Positions 7,361 to 15,873 are shown, numbered from the stretch's first letter. The stretch: 27,583 nucleotides of DNA from an uncultured Collinsella sp. (GCA_900766165.1 CAAFUK010000031.1:1-27583); one strand, 5' to 3'. Made by a program: numbers and translations. The notes: a model not told the origin generated them from the letters alone.

Positions 7361-9682
7361 CTATCTAATCAATTGTAGTATATCTGCTTTCATGCAATTA
7401 TCAACCAACTTGTTTAGTTGCTCCTCGTTTGCCGATAGTCCCTCTTTTTTCAAAATGTCGCGCACCTCGTTCTTAGTAATCGGCTTTTCAAACAACGAAA
7501 GCAAAGCGAACGAAAAATCATTAACCGCACACATTCTATGGGTGGCACAACTCAGCAGTACTCTTAACCCCTCTTTTGAGCGTCCGACTTCTTTCACAAA
7601 CGAACTTTTAACCAATTGAAAACCATTATCGTGCATTACATAATCGGCATCGATATTTGTATTCAGCAATCCATAATGCAACAGTTCTTCTATCGCCCTT
7701 GTCAGCTCGAGGTCGCCCTGATCAAGGATAAGAGAAATGCTACAATCGGCCTCCAATAAACGGGCCAACTTAAGGTATACCAACTGGGAAACAGCATAGA
7801 CATGATGGTATTCAGAATTATAGAAGTAGGCAAATGGCTCAACGAGCACGACAGAGGTCTTGGAATCCAGCCAGATTCGATCAGCTGGATTTAGACTAGT
7901 TAGCCGTCGCTTTACTTTGGTCAAATGTCCCTTATACCTGACAGCGTGAATAGAATCTAGGATCCAGGTCACCTCTGAAATATGAAGCCGCTGGGGCAAG
8001 TCAATTGTGTCGCTACCGTTTATGACCTCTTGCATATAAAAATCAATATGATGCTCATCAGATAAGGATTTTGCTTCATTTAAAGTTAAACCAGTGCCTG
8101 AAACATAATCCACTTCGAGGCGCAAATCCTCATATTGGGACTTCGGCATTACAGAGACACCATACTTATCGGGATGATTCCAAACATCCGACCCCATAAC
8201 GAGACCAAAATTCGTAAATCCTCTCGTGGAATATGGAACACCACATACCTGTTTTGAATAATTCAAAACATTCTCTGTATAAGCTAAGGTGTTCAGAGCC
8301 TCTTCTTTAGTTTCGGTCGGAAAGCCAATCATAAAGAATAGATGAACAGGAATACCCGCATTGAGACAATCATGGATATTGCGATCAATCCAATCAACTC
8401 TCGTGTTCTTCTTCATTAGATCAAGAACTCTTTGGTTGTATGACTCGAGGCCAAACTGAATCTGCCTACATCCACTTTGGTATATCTTGTTGAAAACGTC
8501 TGTACTTAGGGTTGGAGAGAACCTCGTTTCTCCATGCCAGAAAAACGTTTTTCCCGATGCGTTTATTTCATCCGCGAGTTGCTCCATTCTTTTGCCTTCG
8601 AATGTTTCATCCACAAAAGAGAAAACTCTCGTGCCGTATTTTTCATTTAACCGACACATTATTTCAAATACTCTCGATATAGGCATCTTTCGGTAACAAC
8701 CACCGGTAGCACCGGGAATGGTGCAGAAGGCGCAATGATTAAAACACTGCCTAGAGGAATAAACCGGCAATATTAACTCAGGCATGAAGTATTTAGAAAG
8801 GGCGAAGCCATCGAAATCGGGAACTGTATCGTTGATAAATGTTTGCTCAATCCGATGGTTTTTATATATCTTTCCACCTTTAGCATGGCAAAGGTTTGGA
8901 ACACAGTCGAGATTGTCATCACCAGAGTCAAGAGCCTCAAGAAGACGTGCAAGCGGCTCTTCGCCGTCATACATCATTATCGAATCAATGTATTCAAAAA
9001 AGGGATGCCATTCTTTCATGCAGTCATCTGCTAAACGAGTAATGTAATTGCCGCCCAATGAGACGTGTTTAACAGATGGACATTCTTCTTTAATCAGTTT
9101 CGCTAACGTAACTGCAGAAATCAATTGGAAACAGCCGCTCACCGAAATCCCAATAAACTCGATTTTTTCCCTCTGAATACGCTTAAGAAAGGCAGTTTCA
9201 TAGAAGGAAATAAACGGATTATGCAAGGTATCCGCAAGCGATTTCATTATTTCTGGTGTCGAATAATAATCATAGGGCAGATCTATGGAGTTGAACGTGT
9301 ATTTAACTCCATATGAGACGTGATTTATGATATAGAGTGCATTTCTAAAAATGTTTTCAGCATATTGTCTTTCTTTTAGATTAAAGTATCTCTTCGATCT
9401 GAAAATATCTTTTGCCTCGTCAACATTAAGTGCTGACTTTTATATCAACTCGATTGTTAATTGAACATTCGAACTAAACGAATCCTTTGATTCCCGATAC
9501 CTTTTACAGCACTCTTCGACATGTCTAAAAGATAGGAGGTCATCGTAAAATTCCACGTTTAAGTCAACAATGTCAACTTTGTATTGTTCAACCTCTTGAA
9601 GATATGACTTCAAAACAGGCAAGGCAAGATACGGCCCCACTGGACTCCATCCTGGGGGAACTACTAAAAGCGTTTTAGGCAT
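7361..9682 (-). pseudogene. cobalamin-binding radical SAM enzyme interrupted by in-frame TAA
   Basis: Read as one frame this is 773 codons with a single TAA at codon 81 (9440-9442). The 80 codons before it and the 692 after it are in the same frame, so this is a nonsense change and not a frameshift. Codons 1-80 (LLVVPPGWSPVGPYLALPVL, 'VDIVDLN') and the part after the stop ('IGISVSG', 'VSLGGNYI', 'MMYDGEEPL') together form a B12-binding Rossmann domain. The radical SAM core follows, with CFNHCAFC (Cys313, 317, 320 in full-frame numbering), 'FVDETF' and 'GFPTET'. The last 250 or so residues hold two winged-helix-like segments. The start at 9682 is 7 bases after the MFS stop with a weak AAGATG site. 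ATG 9247 could restart translation but loses much of the B12 domain. AT-rich codon use differs from the flanks. Confidence 0.85.
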
Positions 9683-9689
9683 ATCAACG

Positions 9690-10874
9690 TCACATCTTTC
9701 GCAAATAATTCAATTGAAACACAACTACCATCATAATTGAAAATACACCAAGTCCTGTAACGAGAATTGAGAACATCGCGATGCTCGTGAACAGCGAAAC
9801 AAGGAGTGTTGAAATAACAACAGCAACCGATTGCAAAGACTCCCTAATTGAAAACAGGCTCATCGATTCAGATCCGTCTCTCGCCAAATCCTGCAGCGAT
9901 GTTATGAGAAGCACATCTTGAATGGCGTTTCCGGCACCGACGATAAAAAGGAAAATAAACGATATCCCAGACGCATAGCGATAGCCAAACGCCAGATACG
10001 CACCGAGCGCAAGATACGTCACAAAACAATATGATTTAACGCAATCGGAACCACTGATTAAACGACCGTATATTGTATTTCCGAACAACAGTCCGATTGT
10101 AAGACTACTCTGAAGGAATCCGTATTGTATCGATGACGAGTCAAATTGCAATTGCGCTATAGCTGGCAAAAGAGAATTCAGAGAGCCGAATGCCACGCCA
10201 CTAGAAATATCGATTAATAGGAAACCAATTGCCAAGTGCTTCGCGTTAAGATCACTAAATGCAGTCCAGTTTTTTTCATTTTTGCTTATCCCCTCTTTAT
10301 CATTAACCTCGATAACCGACGGAACATCTCGCAGCAACCAGAACGACGCGGCAAAAGAAAGCGCGTCTAATGCAAGAACAGCCTCCGCCCCAAATTGAGC
10401 GACAACAAAACCGCCGGCAACTGGCCCCAGAACCATCATCAAATTCTGCAGAAACCCAAACGAATTATTAATTACGTCGCGATTGATACTATTCGTATTG
10501 GCTCTTAACAACGAGTAAAAGCAGGGCATTTCAACCGTTCGGCAAAGCGATACCGCGCACGTAATAGCAAACATACTCCATTTACTATCAACAAAAATAT
10601 AGCAAACGAATAATCCCGCGCGAATTAAGTCTGCCAATCTCATGGCCTGCAGTGTCCCGATACCCATCTTCTGAGGCAGCTGCGCGAGCGCAACTGAAAA
10701 CAGAGCGGGGGCAAATCTGCAGCAGACCATCAAAGCAGTTGCAGAAACATCGTGAGTTACCTCGTAAATCAGCATTGGCAAAGCAATATTCGCACACCAA
10801 TTGCCTATTTCGCTTATCCCTCTAGCAATATATAGGACCCGAACCGGACGGCTAGCTCTCAATACCGTGAACAT
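9690..10874 (-). CDS. MFS transporter (probable peptide or drug exporter)
   Basis: A 394-residue, strongly hydrophobic protein with roughly ten to twelve membrane segments. It has the look of the macrolide-efflux-like/MFS_3 group of major facilitator proteins: N-terminal 'RVLYIARGISEIGNWCANIALPM', then 'GFLQNLMMVLGPVAGGFVVA' in the middle. Such proteins export small molecules across the cytoplasmic membrane by proton antiport. The start at 10874 has GAGG about 9 bases upstream and overlaps the end of the DUF2087 gene by 23 bases, suggesting coupled translation. The stop lies 7 bases before the radical SAM start. In this operon it is the natural candidate to export the modified peptide; that role is inferred. 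Confidence 0.82.
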   Translation of the reverse strand: MFTVLRASRPVRVLYIARGISEIGNWCANIALPMLIYEVTHDVSATALMVCCRFAPALFSVALAQLPQKMGIGTLQAMRLADLIRAGLFVCYIFVDSKWSMFAITCAVSLCRTVEMPCFYSLLRANTNSINRDVINNSFGFLQNLMMVLGPVAGGFVVAQFGAEAVLALDALSFAASFWLLRDVPSVIEVNDKEGISKNEKNWTAFSDLNAKHLAIGFLLIDISSGVAFGSLNSLLPAIAQLQFDSSSIQYGFLQSSLTIGLLFGNTIYGRLISGSDCVKSYCFVTYLALGAYLAFGYRYASGISFIFLFIVGAGNAIQDVLLITSLQDLARDGSESMSLFSIRESLQSVAVVISTLLVSLFTSIAMFSILVTGLGVFSIMMVVVFQLNYLRKM

Positions 10875-11133
10875 CAGGATTAACCTCGTATTTCAGGCCT
10901 CGCTCATCCCTTAATAGGAATCCATAATCAACCAAGTACCGCCTCAACACGGCATAATCAGGATAGAGCTGTGACAGCACACGATTAACCTGAAGCTCCG
11001 TATAACTTGTATTTAATTCAAAGAAAGAGACGGCCCATAGCAGCATGATTCTTTTATAGCTTTCCTTTTTTGGAATTGAAACCAGCTCGCCATTCTTGAG
11101 AAATCGTTTTTTAAAGTCTATTAGCTCATCCAT
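10852..11133 (-). CDS. DUF2087-domain small protein, possible operon regulator
   Basis: A 93-residue protein. Residues 44-82 (YTELQVNRVLSQLYPDYAVL, then RRYLVDYGFLLRDERGLKY) match the DUF2087 pattern (PF09860), a small winged-helix-like domain often fused to or found near transcriptional regulators. The start at 11133 has GGAGG (11140-11144) six bases upstream. It is the first gene of the AT-rich operon and overlaps the MFS gene. Its small size and first position suggest a DNA-binding or accessory role, perhaps acting on the direct repeats at 11208-11227; this is inferred. Confidence 0.75.
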   Translation of the reverse strand: MDELIDFKKRFLKNGELVSIPKKESYKRIMLLWAVSFFELNTSYTELQVNRVLSQLYPDYAVLRRYLVDYGFLLRDERGLKYEVNPDVHGIES

Positions 11134-11236
11134 TCACATCCTCCATTTCATACGCATCTAATACTAAAAATGCATACGCTTTAGGTCATCGTATTCGGCT
11201 TCTTTATTCGAACTAAACTCGAACTAATCTAAATTA
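11134..11236 (-). promoter_or_regulatory. candidate promoter and direct-repeat operator of the peptide operon
   Basis: On the minus strand ATGACC (11184-11189) and TAGTAT (11161-11166) are separated by 17 bases, which places a start site near 11154 and leaves a short leader before the GGAGG site. Upstream is a 9-bp direct repeat TCGAACTAA (11208-11216 and 11219-11227) at 11-base periodicity, a possible activator site. Each hexamer matches consensus at only four positions. Confidence 0.4.
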
Positions 11237-11491
11237 TTAGCTCAAACACTCTTCGAAAGCTCGTTTTTCACTCTGAGTAAAATGCCCTTCCCAGTCAGTC
11301 CACGAACAGGAAGGCAACTCACAGCGAGCGGAGTCGAAGCCCTCTACCGTCGGTCGTTCAAAATGCACGATAACCTTTTCGATATCCCCATCTGTTATCA
11401 GGTCAGAATGAACGACCTCGGTACCGTCTTCGAATGTCATATACGGGTACATCACGTAAACCACCTCGCAATCGTTAATCCAGTCTAGCAT
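11237..11491 (-). CDS. hypothetical acidic 84-residue protein
   Basis: A short acidic, aromatic-rich protein (MLDWINDCEVVYVMYPYMTF at the N-terminus, 'SWTDWEGHFT' near the end). No signal peptide, membrane segment or known domain is recognised. The open frame continues 150 codons upstream, but that part lies antisense to the membrane protein gene at 11627-12580 and is rejected. The ATG at 11491 is the first plausible start; it lacks a clear ribosome binding site, and a purine-rich AAGGGGG lies too far upstream. It ends 104 bases before the peptide operon in the same direction with no terminator between, so it could be a leader gene of that operon or an older neighbour. Coding status is probable, not certain. 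Confidence 0.5.
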   Translation of the reverse strand: MLDWINDCEVVYVMYPYMTFEDGTEVVHSDLITDGDIEKVIVHFERPTVEGFDSARCELPSCSWTDWEGHFTQSEKRAFEECLS

Positions 11492-11626
11492 CAAGCTATT
11501 GCACCAAAGACAGCAAGCCCCCTTGATGAGTTGATGGTATCTGTTAAATGTCACGTACGATTCACATCTGGTGGGTACCCTGATGGCTACACGAAACGAA
11601 GCAGATTTACACCGGGAGGACCCCGT

Positions 11627-12580
11627 ATGACAACCAAGTACACCGACGCGCCGCGCACACGTGTCATGACGCCGGCCGCGCTCAACAACGGCGTTCACGA
11701 AAACCATTCCATCGGCCAGACCATGGCCATCGCGCCCAAAAAGGGCCTGTTTGACGACATTTCCATTCCCCAGATCATCGCCGGCGCCGCAGCTGCCGCT
11801 ACGAGCGTCGCGCTTGCCTCCAAGATCGGTATCGCCGGATCGGTGATCGGTGCCGCTGTGAGCTCGGTCATCACCGTTGTGTCCTCGCAGGTCTACCGCC
11901 ACTTTATCTCTGCCAGCGCCGAAGCCCTCAAAGGTACGCACGCCACCGTCGACTACCCCGCCGGCGCCTATGAACCCGTTGAATTAAATGCCGAGGAGCA
12001 CTTAGGCGGCGCCGCGACTACCCAGGAGATGCGCCAGATTGCAGGGCGCGCGACCACGGCGCGCGTCGCCCCCGACAGCCTGCGCGCCAAGGCGGCGGCA
12101 GAGCGCAGCCAGACGCAAAAGAAGGTCATCATCTTCTCGATCGCCATCGCCATCGTCGCGGTTATCGCCTGCACCGCTGCCATCCTTATCACCACCGCCG
12201 GTGAGGGTCTGGGCGAGCGTCCCGAGCCGATTCTGTCGTCACGCACGGCCGAGCACGACGCGGATAGCTCCGGTCAATCGCAAAGCCAGCAGGACGACTC
12301 GCAGGGCACCTCCGCATCTACCGATTCGCCCCCGAACACCTCCGATCAATCGCAGGCCGCCGATTCCTCTGTGAACAACAGCGGTACGCAATCCGGCACA
12401 ACCGACTCAAGCCAAACGACTGACGGCTCTCAACCGAGCACGGGCGACCAGACGAGCGGCAATACATCGGGCACGGGATCTACCGACAACGGCAACACCG
12501 ACAGCTCGAATAGCTCGAGCGGAACCGCGTCCGGCACGGCATCTGACAGCTCGAGCCAAGGCACAGCATCGGGCAACTAA
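11627..12580 (+). CDS. membrane protein with Ser/Thr/Gly-rich tail, unknown function
   Basis: A 317-residue protein. Two hydrophobic stretches lie close together near residues 48-88 (IIAGAAAAATSVALASKIGI, then AGSVIGAAVSSVITVVSS), and a third strong membrane segment lies near residues 165-190 (KKVIIFSIAIAIVAVIACTA). The remaining 120 or so residues are a low-complexity, Ser/Thr/Gly/Asp/Gln-rich tail that is probably extracellular or wall-spanning. No catalytic motif is visible. The start at 11627 is set by GGGAGGA (11614-11620) 6 bases upstream; the frame opens 32 codons earlier without a better site. A strong terminator follows. A hydrophobic hairpin plus a single-span region with a disordered tail suggests an envelope protein. 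Confidence 0.75.
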   Translation: MTTKYTDAPRTRVMTPAALNNGVHENHSIGQTMAIAPKKGLFDDISIPQIIAGAAAAATSVALASKIGIAGSVIGAAVSSVITVVSSQVYRHFISASAEALKGTHATVDYPAGAYEPVELNAEEHLGGAATTQEMRQIAGRATTARVAPDSLRAKAAAERSQTQKKVIIFSIAIAIVAVIACTAAILITTAGEGLGERPEPILSSRTAEHDADSSGQSQSQQDDSQGTSASTDSPPNTSDQSQAADSSVNNSGTQSGTTDSSQTTDGSQPSTGDQTSGNTSGTGSTDNGNTDSSNSSSGTASGTASDSSSQGTASGN

Positions 12581-12613
12581 GCGCGTTGCCCCTCATAGAT
12601 AACCGACCTGCAT

Positions 12614-12650
12614 AACGGGCGCGAACCGGCAACGGTCGCGCCCGTTTGCC
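12614..12650 (+). terminator. intrinsic terminator
   Basis: AACGGGCGCG (12614-12623) pairs with CGCGCCCGTT (12637-12646), and ACCG/CGGT pair inside (12625-12628 with 12633-12636) around a GCAA tetraloop, with one bulged A. A short T-run follows. It ends transcription of the membrane protein gene. Confidence 0.8.
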
Positions 12651-12717
12651 TTAGGCGACGAGGTAGCAAGCCCCGCGCGATGGTAAGATGCTTTGGTGTG
12701 TAAAGAGGAGATTTGCC

Positions 12718-14058
12718 ATGAGCAAGACAATAGTTAGGCCCACACTTTCGCTGGACAACCACATCTATCTGTATCGCCTGCTGCGCGACGCAATCGGATG
12801 CGGCAAGCAAACGTTTATGACGCAGGTCGAGGAGGCACTCGCCGCTGGTGACATGGCCGCTTATGACCTGGGCTTCGAGTCCACGCGCGAGCTACTCGAG
12901 GAGCTCGACGACTGCATTAAGCTGACCGTCTTTAAGGGCGGTCGCCTGTATGCCACGGTCATCGCCAACGAGGCCTGGGATACCGCCCTTGCCAAGGGCG
13001 AGGACAAGCCCAAGGCTGCCAAGGGTGCCAAGCAGTCCTACAAAAAGAAAAAGCGCGGCGAGAAGGACCTCAAGGCCGTGCGTCCCAAGCACGTTAAGCA
13101 TCCCGAGCCCGTGGCCGAAGTCGTGCCGGAGCCCGAGCCCGAGACAGAAATCGAAGTCGCTATTGAGGTAACGGCAGAAGCCGAAACCGAAATCGCTGCC
13201 ACGACCGATCCCGAAGTCATATCCGAGCAGGAAGCCACTGCGGAGCTCAACGAGGCTCCCAAGTCGACAACAGAAGAAGCCGCTAGCCAACCTGAGGCGT
13301 CTGCGCTCCAAAACAGCGATGTCTTTGGCGACGAGGCCGAGGACGATCAGTCCGACGAGCCCGCCGATCAAGACGCTACCGAGTCGACGCCGGAGCCCGA
13401 GACGCCGCAGCCCGCCATCTCGCTCACGGTCGTCTATGACCCCGAGAACGCAAACGCCGGCATAACCACCATGGCATCCACGCCCATCGAGGCAAAGTCG
13501 AGCGTCGAGAACGAGAACGCGACGCAGGTTGAGGTTGAAACCGCAGTTGCAGACGCGCCCGTCACCGTGAAGCCCGCAGATTCCACAACCAAGCCGAAGA
13601 CGACGCTGGAGCCCGCAGATTCCACGATCAAGCCGGAAGCGACGCCGGAGCCCGCACCCGTCATCGAATCCGTGCCCGCCGCTGTTTGCGACCAAATTCC
13701 CGCACCGGCACCGTCTCCGGCCCCCGCTGCAGCACCGGCCCCCGCACCCGCAGCACCGACCATCCCCAAGGACTTCCCCATCGATTTCGCAACCGAGGTC
13801 TTCTGCCCCGGCCCGCTTCTGCACCAGCTGTCGACCTATCTCCCCTACGGCGCCGACACGCTCGGCATCGTCGGCGAGTACTACTGGATCGCCCGCGAGC
13901 GCGGTACCATCGAGGCCGCGCGAAACCGCGCAAGCTTCCCCCTGCACTACACGCAGGCCGGCGAGCGCCGCGAGGTTACCGTGCGTATCCGCCGCAACAC
14001 CACCGGCGGCCTCGGAGCCGCCTGGGTCATCGACAAGGTCAACGCCCCGGCCGAGTGA
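12718..14058 (+). CDS. 446-residue protein with N-terminal OST-HTH-like region and Pro/Glu/Ala-rich linker
   Basis: Three zones are visible. Residues 1-95 are globular (HIYLYRLLRDAIG, then LGFESTRELLEELDD) and resemble the OST-HTH/LOTUS pattern, a small RNA-binding winged helix; this is a tentative fold match. Residues 96-355 begin with a Lys-rich patch (KQSYKKKKRGEKD) and continue as a long acidic, Pro/Ala/Thr-rich, probably disordered linker ending in Ala-Pro repeats. Residues 356-446 are globular again ('PIDFATEVFCPGPLLHQL', 'GIVGEYYWIARERG'), from no family I recognise. The start at 12718 follows GAGGAG by 7 bases. It is convergent with the lipoprotein gene across a shared terminator. Function is unknown. 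Confidence 0.75.
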   Translation: MSKTIVRPTLSLDNHIYLYRLLRDAIGCGKQTFMTQVEEALAAGDMAAYDLGFESTRELLEELDDCIKLTVFKGGRLYATVIANEAWDTALAKGEDKPKAAKGAKQSYKKKKRGEKDLKAVRPKHVKHPEPVAEVVPEPEPETEIEVAIEVTAEAETEIAATTDPEVISEQEATAELNEAPKSTTEEAASQPEASALQNSDVFGDEAEDDQSDEPADQDATESTPEPETPQPAISLTVVYDPENANAGITTMASTPIEAKSSVENENATQVEVETAVADAPVTVKPADSTTKPKTTLEPADSTIKPEATPEPAPVIESVPAAVCDQIPAPAPSPAPAAAPAPAPAAPTIPKDFPIDFATEVFCPGPLLHQLSTYLPYGADTLGIVGEYYWIARERGTIEAARNRASFPLHYTQAGERREVTVRIRRNTTGGLGAAWVIDKVNAPAE

Positions 14059-14060
14059 CA

Positions 14061-14100
14061 AAACGGCCCTGGATAGCCATTTGACCATCCAGGGCCGTTT
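14061..14100. terminator. bidirectional intrinsic terminator between convergent genes
   Basis: A perfect 14-bp stem (AAACGGCCCTGGAT 14061-14074 with its complement 14087-14100) has A and T runs at its ends. It sits between the plus-strand gene ending at 14058 and the minus-strand lipoprotein gene ending at 14105. Confidence 0.85.
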
Positions 14101-14104
14101 GAAA

Positions 14105-14506
14105 TCAGACCTTTTGGCTGTCATCAGCACATATAGACACCAGAGAAGCAAGCTCCTCCTCAAGTTGCGGAGCAAAATACCTAAAAGAAACTTGTGCTCC
14201 AATCGGTATCGACTCAATCATATTCGCAGCATTATCTGAAACACGGTACGATGCAGTTTCACCTGTCTTCAAATCCTCTATTGAGCAGACAGCGTCTTCA
14301 GCATCAATCGACCTAAGCACGCCTTTTCCTTGTAACATCACATCGGCATGCCCGCCAGCTATTTCTAATGAACCTGAGTCTGTCGCAGTCACTTCTCCGG
14401 AACCTCCGCGCGATATCTCTTCCTTTGTTGAACAGCCCACCAATGAAGCCATCAGCACCAAAGACAGAGCTAGACGAATCGCCCTACTTCGAAAAAGTCG
14501 TTCCAT
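14105..14506 (-). CDS. small predicted lipoprotein
   Basis: A 133-residue protein with a textbook type II signal peptide: basic n-region (MERLFRSRAIR), hydrophobic core (LALSLVLMA) and lipobox LVGC with Cys25 as the predicted lipidated residue. The mature part (about 109 residues) is acidic and beta-prone ('GSLEIAGGHADVMLQGKGVL', 'GAQVSFRYFAPQLE') and could be a small OB-like barrel; no family is recognised. The chosen ATG at 14506 begins the best signal peptide and overlaps the peptidase gene by 23 bases. An earlier in-frame ATG at 14518 is possible. It forms a translationally coupled pair with the upstream peptidase gene and may hold or inhibit it at the cell surface; that partnership is inferred from overlap only. 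Confidence 0.75.
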   Translation of the reverse strand: MERLFRSRAIRLALSLVLMASLVGCSTKEEISRGGSGEVTATDSGSLEIAGGHADVMLQGKGVLRSIDAEDAVCSIEDLKTGETASYRVSDNAANMIESIPIGAQVSFRYFAPQLEEELASLVSICADDSQKV

Positions 14507-15611
14507 AAGTCCACGCATAATAGCTCTGATCATACTTCAGGAAGGATAAAGATGAATTCCAGCCGTCCGCTATGCCAATCATCTGCCTTGTCTCTCCAGT
14601 TTTCTTACCAGTAAGTGTGGCGTAAGCCTCCGCTGTTACAGAATGGGCTGATCCGTTGTACAAACTCGCATGTATAACATTCGGTCTATTAGAGTTAATC
14701 TCATTTTGAATGCTCGCGATAGCCGGAGAGGAGACAGTGCGGGCGATAAGAGTACTTCCTCTGCTTGCGCAGTAATTTGTAAACCCCGTTGCACAGGTTG
14801 ATATCGGCGTTCCACCCAAAACAACGCCGGGAACAGTCTGTTCTTCATCGGAAAGAGCATGGGTATTGGTGTAATTCCATATCTGCATATATTGCGAAGG
14901 GTCGCTATATAAATTGGCAATGCCATACAGTTCCGCAACGTTCGAAAAAGCTGTCACCATACAAGCATAGTGGGCGGTAAGCCTCTTAATCTCGCTTTCA
15001 TCATATGACATAAACTGAGAAATGGAACGAAATCCAGATACTGTGTAATCCTGCATTTGAGTTGCGTAAATTACAACATCGTTCCAGCTTGAAGGTTTAT
15101 TCGATAAAACGACAGGCCGTCCTTCTATGGAAACAGCCGGGATTGTTCTTCCGCAATTTGTTGTTATTGAACCGTCCAAAGATTGCACGCCGAATTCGAA
15201 TGGATTGATCATTACGACTGGGTTATTGAAAGAATAAGACTCGACACCAAGATCTCCTCCCCGATCCATAGGGCTGACTAAGCCGTCTCCAAAACGATAT
15301 CCCGTAAGTATTTCATCATCTGAAGCATCTAAAACCAAATAGCCCGCGGCTCTATTGGATGTCACAACCGGAACAATGTAACCAAGCGGGGACCCATCAA
15401 CATCTACAAAAGGAATAGGGTCAGAAGGCGTATACGAATAGCCGAGGAGTCCCTTTATATATTTATCGGCAAGCTCTTGCGCAATTTCAGAAGTAAATTG
15501 TATCTGCTCACCATCAATATTGCCCGTCGAAGCAAAAACCTCTTTCGGACGTGCGGCTAAGGCGACAATTGAAGACGCGACAAGTTGCAGAAAACGACGA
15601 CGCGAAAGCAT
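14484..15611 (-). CDS. Tat-exported C39-like cysteine peptidase
   Basis: A 375-residue secreted protein. The N-terminus carries a twin-arginine signal (SRRRFLQLVASS, residues 3-14) ending near VFAS. Residues 40-135 look like a Spi/streptopain-type prodomain ('GYIVPVVTSNRAAGYLVLDA'). The catalytic part resembles the C39_2/papain-like fold, with a probable nucleophile Cys217 in 'YACMVTAFSN' and general base His323 in 'GSAHSV'. The Asp349 and Trp351 of 'ADGWN' lie where the third site residue is expected. The start at 15611 has AAAGGAG five bases upstream. It overlaps the lipoprotein gene downstream. A+T-rich composition unlike the flanks suggests acquisition. The family assignment rests on weak motifs, and the target is unknown. 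Confidence 0.7.
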   Translation of the reverse strand: MLSRRRFLQLVASSIVALAARPKEVFASTGNIDGEQIQFTSEIAQELADKYIKGLLGYSYTPSDPIPFVDVDGSPLGYIVPVVTSNRAAGYLVLDASDDEILTGYRFGDGLVSPMDRGGDLGVESYSFNNPVVMINPFEFGVQSLDGSITTNCGRTIPAVSIEGRPVVLSNKPSSWNDVVIYATQMQDYTVSGFRSISQFMSYDESEIKRLTAHYACMVTAFSNVAELYGIANLYSDPSQYMQIWNYTNTHALSDEEQTVPGVVLGGTPISTCATGFTNYCASRGSTLIARTVSSPAIASIQNEINSNRPNVIHASLYNGSAHSVTAEAYATLTGKKTGETRQMIGIADGWNSSLSFLKYDQSYYAWTYGTTFSK

Positions 15612-15687
15612 ATGTTCTCCTTTCTAGAGAAGCGACTTATAAGGTACTCCTATTCTAAAATAATCCGACGCTAACAATAATCTTTTT

Positions 15688-15711
15688 TGTAACGTTACAG
15701 CACTGGTTATA
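15688..15711 (-). promoter_or_regulatory. candidate promoter and palindromic operator of the peptidase gene
   Basis: On the minus strand a TATAAC -10-like hexamer (complement of 15706-15711) is followed by the perfect 12-bp palindrome TGTAACGTTACA (15688-15699), which would cover the transcription start. No good -35 is seen. The rest of the 15612-15873 gap is AT-rich with no gene I can support. Confidence 0.4.
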
Positions 15712-15873
15712 TTTCAATTCGATTTGCTTATGTCCTTGCAACCCAATGCGTCTTTACGTTTTAAACGGAATTAGAAAATCACTCATAGCAAAAACGGGCT
15801 TTAATCCCAAAGAGATGACTTTGATTATGAATCAAACCAGCAGCCAGGGCATAGCTGCAGTGCAATCGCTACA

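Noticed and set aside
9248..9450. Frameshift between the two pieces of the radical SAM gene
   Set aside because: ATG 9247 and ATG 9682 are 435 bases apart, an exact multiple of three, and only one stop codon lies between. It is a nonsense codon and not a shift.
11492..11941. N-terminal 150-codon extension of the 84-residue acidic protein
   Set aside because: It lies antisense to the membrane protein gene at 11627-12580, whose RBS and composition are convincing. The extension reads as low-quality Arg/Gly/His sequence.
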